From Nymphaea colorata (Eukaryota > Streptophyta > Magnoliopsida > Nymphaeales > Nymphaeaceae), in contig NC_045145.1 in assembly GCF_008831285.2 (NCBI RefSeq), forward strand, positions 1,054,001-1,118,000: a stretch of DNA of 64,000 bases. Reading direction: 5' to 3'. The notes below the pieces were generated by a model. It did no database searches. It worked only from the letters and a program-made list of their open reading frames with translations, and had not been told where the DNA came from. This document shows positions 58,171 through 64,000 of the stretch, one piece after another (the stretch's first letter is position 1; every line of letters begins with the position of its first letter). The position numbers were made by a program, and so were the translations under genes.

Positions 58171-58270
58171 ATTTATAGTAAACACCAAATGACTACCAAT
58201 ATTAACGTTGGTGATAATTGTCAAGCTTATTAAGGGAGAGAGAGAATATATATATATAGCCAAGTTATCA

Positions 58271-58692
58271 AAAGCTGTCTTTGGGAGTTCTAGCCAAGTT
58301 ATCAGCATGCCAAGAGAACAAAAAGTACATAGCAAGAGCAGGTGCTGTCCCTCACGTTCTTGATTTATCAGCCGACATCTCTACCCTCATTAGCGAAAGC
58401 TGCGCCGTGATCCTTGAATGGCTTGTGGCAAACAGTTGAATTCAATTTCTTGTTGATGCATGTGCTGTTGCTTTAGGCCTGCAACCTATAGTCACCAACT
58501 TGCTGTGCTTTCTGCAAAATCCAATTTCAAACCATGTGCTTAGGAAGCTAGCTTTAGGGTCATTAGTTGGTATATGCCATCAAGGGAAGAGTCTGTAAAT
58601 AAAGCTTTCTCTTATGCTAATGGCATTTCTATTATTCTGCCTCTCCTAAAAGACTCGAACTATGAAAGATTGAAATCCAAGAAATGCCATTA
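58271..58692 (+). pseudogene. U-box/ARM-repeat E3 ubiquitin ligase relic (SAUL1/PUB43-like)
   Basis: Conceptual frames give LSLGVLAKLSACQENKKYIA, RAGAVPHVLDL, STLISESCAVILEWLVANS, a TGA, QFLVDACAVALGLQPIVTNL, LCFLQNPISNHVLRKLALGS and LVGICHQG. After one shift, ESVNKAFSYANGISIILPLL and KDSN follow. These are consecutive armadillo repeats as in plant U-box ligases of the SAUL1/PUB43 group, where ANG-SIILPLL is a recognisable stretch. Such proteins ubiquitinate targets at the plasma membrane or in the cytosol. Here the U-box, the N-terminus and the last repeats are missing, with a stop and a frameshift. No intron is seen inside the fragment. It may be a processed or captured copy. Confidence 0.7.
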
Positions 58693-59365
58693 ACTTGGTG
58701 TTCTGCTTCTGTGCTCTGCAAATACTAAAATGAAAATCATAGGTTAAGAAAGAGAAAGGGGACAGCAAATTGGTAGCTTTGAAACTTCACATTTTTAAAG
58801 TGAAAACTTACACCTTAGATTCTTGCACATTTTCGTAACTGTTTCCCAAAAACACAGCTTGTTCGCACGTTTCTAGGCCCATCTCTCTATTGATTCCTGC
58901 AGATTGATGTAAAATTAGCTCAGAGATAAGGAAAGACCAGAAATTTCTAGCAGCCAAACACTCTTCTGCGAATTTGTTAACCTTTCTGATTCAATGCATA
59001 TAAAATATCGACAAAAAGTAGACCAGCAAGATTTTGTTCAGAAAATGGAAATAGATCACCGTTCCTTTAACTTTGCAAACAACTCATGCCGACATGACAC
59101 TCTAGTTTCTTGACCATCAAATTTGAGAAAAGAAAAACAACAAACAAGAGATAGAAATAAGACCCATTTTGAAATAAAGAATGGGGACAGTTTGGGATCT
59201 CAACTTCAAGTCTGGACAAAAAATAGAGAAGAATCCGATAGAGAGAATCATACTGCATGAAAACGAGTGCCGAGTTTCTTCCTCATCTTCCCTCCACCGA
59301 TCCCTTCTTCCTATGCAGCGACTCGAGCCACGCCCACTTGACATCCCAACCGACATATGTTAGAA
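58693..59365. other. Intergenic stretch, no gene recognised
   Basis: A 60-codon plus frame (59181-59363) and overlapping minus frames were considered, with no family match. Confidence 0.45.
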
Positions 59366-60458
59366 AAAACAAAAATGCAAAAAAAGTTATTTATTACTTA
59401 ATTTTCACATGGTTGGTTAAGATGTTTTAACTGTTACCTTATCAATTTCTCCATAAGCTCTTCATGCTCATAATTTATCATATTTGACTTCTATGTCTTC
59501 AAGTTGTTTAAGGACGCTTTAAATTATTTTCACATATATTTTTTGATAAATTTCTTTTTTTAAATACTTGTCGAAAACAAATAGTATATTGACTTGATTG
59601 GTCTATTGAACACTAGTATGTTGACTTTTGTATTTTTTTTACATTAACTGTGCATATTGAACATTGATAGGTCTATTTTTAAATAAAAACATATTTTAAT
59701 TGAGTAAACTATTATTTCATGATGATCTCTTATTAAGAATTATTAAATCAAGTGACCCACATTATTTATCATTTAAAAAAAAACATTGTTTAATGTTTTT
59801 TCATTTCATTGGTTAATTGAAATAGTTTGTGTTACATCCGTAAAAAGAGTATTCCATGATATATCAAATAATTATTAGTCCTTTATCTTATTACAATAGT
59901 TGTTTTTTTTACATAAAATTGTATAATTACTCCAATGATATATAAGATAGTTTATTAAATCTTACGATTTGTTGTCTGCCTACTAGTTAGAGGCTTTTGT
60001 TTTCAAGTTTGTGAATTATGTGTTATATATCAAATTCTTAAGTTTTTTGAATGAATTGTATGATTATACAAAGTAATTTTCTTGATTGATTAAATAAGTA
60101 AATTGATAATTTGATAAATAAACTTTTTTATACGCTTAGCAGTTTTTATATTGAGATTATGCACAATGAAGATGCTTTCAATTTAAAATGAATATCATAA
60201 TATGTTTAAGATTTTATTTATTATAAAACATTTTTTTAAGTTAGTTTTTTAAAAAATTATATTTTGGGTATCTTTTTTTTCATACGTGATGTACATGCCA
60301 ATATTTTTTTTTAAACCTACTATTTTTAAAATATATAATATAACTATTATTGTAACCAAATTCAGATAATGGTCCATTAAAAAATTTGTAGCTCTAAAGT
60401 GTATGTTTCAATTTTTTAACAATTCCCATTTTGTTGAATTTCTTGGTTGAAGTTTTCT
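59366..60458. other. Very AT-rich stretch without genes
   Basis: Long A/T runs with stops in every frame and no repeat structure seen. Confidence 0.6.
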
Positions 60459-60558
60459 NNNNNNNNNNNNNNNNNNNNNNNNNNNNNNNNNNNNNNNNNN
60501 NNNNNNNNNNNNNNNNNNNNNNNNNNNNNNNNNNNNNNNNNNNNNNNNNNNNNNNNNN
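60459..60558. other. Assembly gap, exactly 100 N
   Basis: Second fixed-length gap. Unlike the first, its flanks show no duplication of each other within this window. Confidence 0.99.
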
Positions 60559-60616
60559 CTTAAGGATGTGAACCTTAACCTAATCTTGAAAGAATAATAG
60601 CCATTTTCATATGAGA

Positions 60617-60619
<3 letters not shown>

Positions 60620-60660
<41 letters not shown>
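60620..60660. repeat. (TA)n microsatellite
   Basis: About 40 bp of AT dinucleotides 60 bp past the gap. Confidence 0.9.
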
Positions 60661-60959
60661 GTAAATGTTGCTTTTTGAATTAAAAAATTGATTAAAGGGC
60701 CACATAACACATGAACAGTGATAGTTTATAGCTGGGATTTTTACATCAAAGGGGTTGAAGGCATGGCTTCTAACCTCCTTGACCACCTCTCTCAAAAGGA
60801 ACTACAGTAAATTATGAGAAATATAGATTGAAATGGAAGAAGATCAGTGGATCATCTCAACCAATTATTCATTATGTAAGGGTGGATCTCATCTATAATA
60901 ACGAATCTTTCCCTAATAAGCTTTTGAGAAGGGAAAATGCATGGATTGAAACATTTAAA

Positions 60960-62060
60960 TAAAAATTCTCTCTCATTTGGAGACTAACTCAACCAGCCAG
61001 AAAAAGAGCAGTGGCAGTGGCCTTCTCGGAGCTGCGGCAGAGGTGGAGCCTGCTCAGGAAGAGCTTGCCGGTGGTGAGGTTTTTGTTGGAGGTGATGGTG
61101 TAGCTAGCATCCCACGATTCACCAGAAAGCTCGTTGGAGTGATGTGTGGGTTGCTGGAAGAGTGGCTCCTCTCACTGGGAGAGCTCCACCTGTGGGTGGT
61201 AGGGATGTTACCGTGGACTGATAGCTGTGGCAGTGGAATTCAGGCAATGGTCACCGGTTTCAAGTGGGGCACTGCCCCAACACAAATAGTTCAGAACAAG
61301 AAACGAGACAACATTAATGCAGGAATAAATGAACTTATTAACTAAGAGAGCGAAAGTAGAGGGTGCCATGTTGACATGGGATGACATGATGCTGATATGG
61401 TGCCAAGGTGGAACTTGTGGGGCTGACTGGGCGCTAGGCTAGAGCCTGCACAAGAAAGGCCAGCTTAAGGAGCTAGCACCGCATGGACTGGCTTGGGAAG
61501 TGCCTTGAGCAAGTGACTGTGGAGAGGAGCACGGCCCTTGGTTTGGTTGGTCCAATAATGGCAACGTAGGTAGTCGATGGGCAGAGAGTGTGTGTGTCCT
61601 AAGAAGCTAGCAGTTTGGGTCGAATCTCTGTGACATGTTGCTATAGTGTCTGGTCCACGGTGGCCAGCTCAGTCTGAGTCATCCTAGAAGCTGGGCTGAT
61701 GCCTAGGGCAGCAAATCAGCCCTCTACGTGATCAATGTGGTAAAAAAAAAAAGGATGAATTTGGATCAGCTGCATACCCATGCCATGTGGCAATCTCTGG
61801 GGTCTGCTAGTGCATCCTTGGCCACTGGTTGGTCCTACATGGCATTGGGCAGGTCGGCCTCTAGCTATTTATTGGCCAGGTTGCCCTTATGCACCCCAAC
61901 TTCCCTCCCTAGTTAGCAAAGGGTGCCAAGGTGGAGGGCATTAATAGTTCCACGCAGAATTTTGGGGTGATGTCAAGTCCACTATGGAGGACCCAGGAGG
62001 TCAACCTCTTGAGTGGCCCCATCTATGTCAAGCGGCCATATAGGTGACGGTAAATTCTGA
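60960..62060. other. GC-richer block of unknown nature
   Basis: Base composition changes sharply from the AT-rich flank. One frame (60977-61345, 122 codons, Gly/Glu/Leu-rich start) and one of 62 codons (61728) are open, but I recognise neither and see no splice-linked continuation. Words such as GGTGCCAAGGTGGA occur twice (about 61400 and 61925). It may be an old LTR interior or a gene remnant. Confidence 0.35.
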
Positions 62061-63390
62061 AATTCATGAGCACGTACATGCACAATCAGTGAACTCTAAT
62101 ATGATGTTGCCAAAGATGGAGAGTTAAACCATGGGAGAAACAAACATTTGCTTTCGATCAATGCTTAATTTGAAAGGGGTTGTATGGATTCTAAATGTAA
62201 GTGAACATGAATAAATCACTCTCAATTCTAAGTCCTAATGCACACAACACTATTAAATGGTTCTGAACCAAAGTACTCTACTTACAGGTTTGCATGAATC
62301 TATAGCAACTATTTGGATTGACATCTCGCATAGTGTTCAAAATCAAATTTTGCATATATGTACATTTATGCATTTGGATCTTGGGTTGGGATGTGGTTCT
62401 GAGATTCAGATCATGATATCCATAGAAGATTCTAGATGATAGGTATGGGCATGGATCTAAGATTCAGATCAAGATCTAAATCCATATAAAGTTTCTACGA
62501 AATGGATCTTAAGAGATTTGGATTAGAATTCTAGATAAGAGATCTGCTTGACAATAGTTTGTAGATCTAAAAATGTTGATGTAAACATTGTAATTGATGC
62601 TTCGAATACCATAACGTCAAGTATATCTAGCATATAGACTAAGTGCAAAATGATATTATTGCAGATGAAATTGTTGTTTTACGCTTGGTCATGGGTAAGA
62701 GATTTAAAATGAAATGAACTTTTACCCTTGGGTGAAGATTTGGGCCATCTATTATGTGTTTGAAATGATTTCAAGTTGGAGCTTTGATGATTTAATAATG
62801 ACAACTTGATGACGTTAAGTATATATGACACATAATCCTAGGTTTATGTGGAAAATATGGATTAGAAAAAAATTCATTGGTTTACTCCTTTGTAGATTTT
62901 GAACTCAAATAAGCATAAATCATGGATTTGACTTTGCTTAACGCTATAGGAATCAAGGAAAGCCATAAACTAATGTATGTGAGACATATGTCCTATGTTT
63001 GTGTTGAAGAATATGGCTTAAAAGAAAATGACTGTTGTGTCCCTATTCGTAATTCTGAAGCCCCGGGTGAGTTTGGCAAATCTGATTAGACCAGCCTATA
63101 TGCCTATTTCTAGATTGGCTTTAGTTAAAATATTACTAAAAAACCCTCCAACATTGTTCTAAAAATCAATTTTCTAAATTTACAAGCCGTGAATGTCATA
63201 TATATAAAGAGAAACATAGAAGGTTTTCAAAAATTAGGTTATGATTGTCATCTTCATTAGTTGAGTTGCGGGCCTTAGATCAGCCATTTACTGGTAAGGA
63301 TATGTTGAAAGATCAGAAAGTTTTGCTCTGAGTTAACTGAATTAAGCTCGATAGATGTTTACAGAGTGTAGCAAGTATTATGAATGAGTT
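62061..63390. other. Intergenic stretch with GATCT-rich tract
   Basis: Positions 62375-62570 carry repeated GATTCAGATC/GGATCTAAG motifs similar to 4195-4460. No gene seen elsewhere in the stretch. Confidence 0.5.
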
Positions 63391-63392
63391 CC

Positions 63393-63855
63393 AGGACCTT
63401 CAATACTGAATTGAACTCAAATTGGGTATGAATAAACTCAAACCCTAAAACTAAGAAAAGATAGATTCATACATGATAAATACGATTTTGGCTCTATTAG
63501 GTTGAGGTCAAATTCAGCTTAAATCCAAAAAAAAAAAGAAAGGGAGAGAGAGAAAGAAAATGAGCTTTAGGACCTTCCAAACAAAAATGAACTCAGATGG
63601 CTTCATAAATGAACTCAAACCAAACTAAAAGAAGATAGATGTATACATGATAAACATGATCCTAGCTCGGTTTCAGCTCACTCCACTAGGTTGAGCTGAA
63701 ACGCCTTAAAAACAAAGAAGAGAGTGAAGTTTGGACCTTTGGAACAAAATTGAACTCAAACCAAGATGAATAAACTCAAACCAAACTAGGGGAGGATAGA
63801 TTTATAAATGATAAATATGATTCTAGTTTGGTTTGACCTAACTCAACTCGGTTGC
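63393..63855 (+). repeat. Three-unit degenerate tandem repeat, about 165-175 bp
   Basis: Units start near 63393, 63569 and 63732 with GGACCTT, followed by AA.TGAACTCA, AATAAACTCAAACC, AGATAGATT.ATA.ATGATAAA and TAGGTTGAG-type motifs. A purine-rich AAAGAAAGGGAGAGAGAG insert separates units 1 and 2. Non-coding. Confidence 0.75.
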
Positions 63856-64000
63856 TCTATAACTTAATTCGAACAATGCTAAATAGGGGAGAGAGTGGCC
63901 TAGTGGAAATCTGCAAATAACTTTAAAACCAAAATGTGAGCTTGGTAACTCAAAGTAAGTAAAAAAAATAATTTTTCCCACTAAAGCAAACCTATCCTGA
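63856..64000. other. Window end, nothing recognised
   Basis: No gene or repeat identified in the last bases. Confidence 0.4.

Noticed and set aside
60977-61345. 122-codon frame in the GC-richer block
   Set aside because: No recognisable domain, no splice-linked exon and no second copy to test conservation. Reported only as an unknown block.

Overview
The window looks like nuclear DNA of a flowering plant. It is AT-rich and mostly intergenic. It contains Copia-type LTR retrotransposon remnants whose primer-binding sites match initiator tRNA-Met, plant LINE ORF1 (DUF4283-like) remnants, decayed leucine-rich-repeat receptor kinases of the EFR/Xa21-like (LRR-XII) class with the usual single late intron, and a U-box/ARM-repeat E3 ligase remnant. 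The species cannot be named from the sequence. I found no gene that reads through intact. Everything recognisable is a pseudogene, a transposon relic or a repeat.

Layout. 1-5 kb: Copia gag relic, TA-rich tandem repeats, a lone RLK second exon and a Copia RT relic. 5-9 kb: an element rich in CTCGAG-type motifs, a LINE ORF1 relic and the first copy of a composite repeat (CTCGAG head, degenerate GATTCAGATTC body). 9-30 kb: Copia LTR material with a minus-strand, intron-containing gene fragment next to it. This part includes a 9.7-kb block present twice (10750-20429 and 20530-30268), exactly either side of a 100-N gap. The geometry and the indel drift toward the gap suggest an unmerged contig overlap rather than a biological duplication. 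30-47 kb: the RLK cluster, with two full-architecture plus-strand pseudogenes (32.5-36.0 and 38.5-40.8 kb), a truncated minus-strand 5' half (44.6-43.8 kb) and a minus-strand kinase C-lobe fragment carrying an in-frame 177-bp tandem duplication (46.8-46.4 kb). 47-58 kb: further copies of the composite repeat and LTR, a second LINE ORF1 relic and a 1.2-kb foldback element. 58-64 kb: the U-box/ARM relic, an AT-rich stretch, a second 100-N gap, an unidentified GC-richer block and a tandem repeat.

Nothing here works as an intact pathway. The RLK loci share about 600 bp of upstream sequence, the signal peptide, the LRRs, the intron position and a non-RD (HCD) catalytic loop, so they are one family broken up by local duplication, inversion and transposon insertion. 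The strongest leads are the probable false duplication at the gap, the repeatedly copied gene fragment with a conserved intron, the inverted RLK pseudogene pairs that could form double-stranded RNA if transcribed, and the foldback element.
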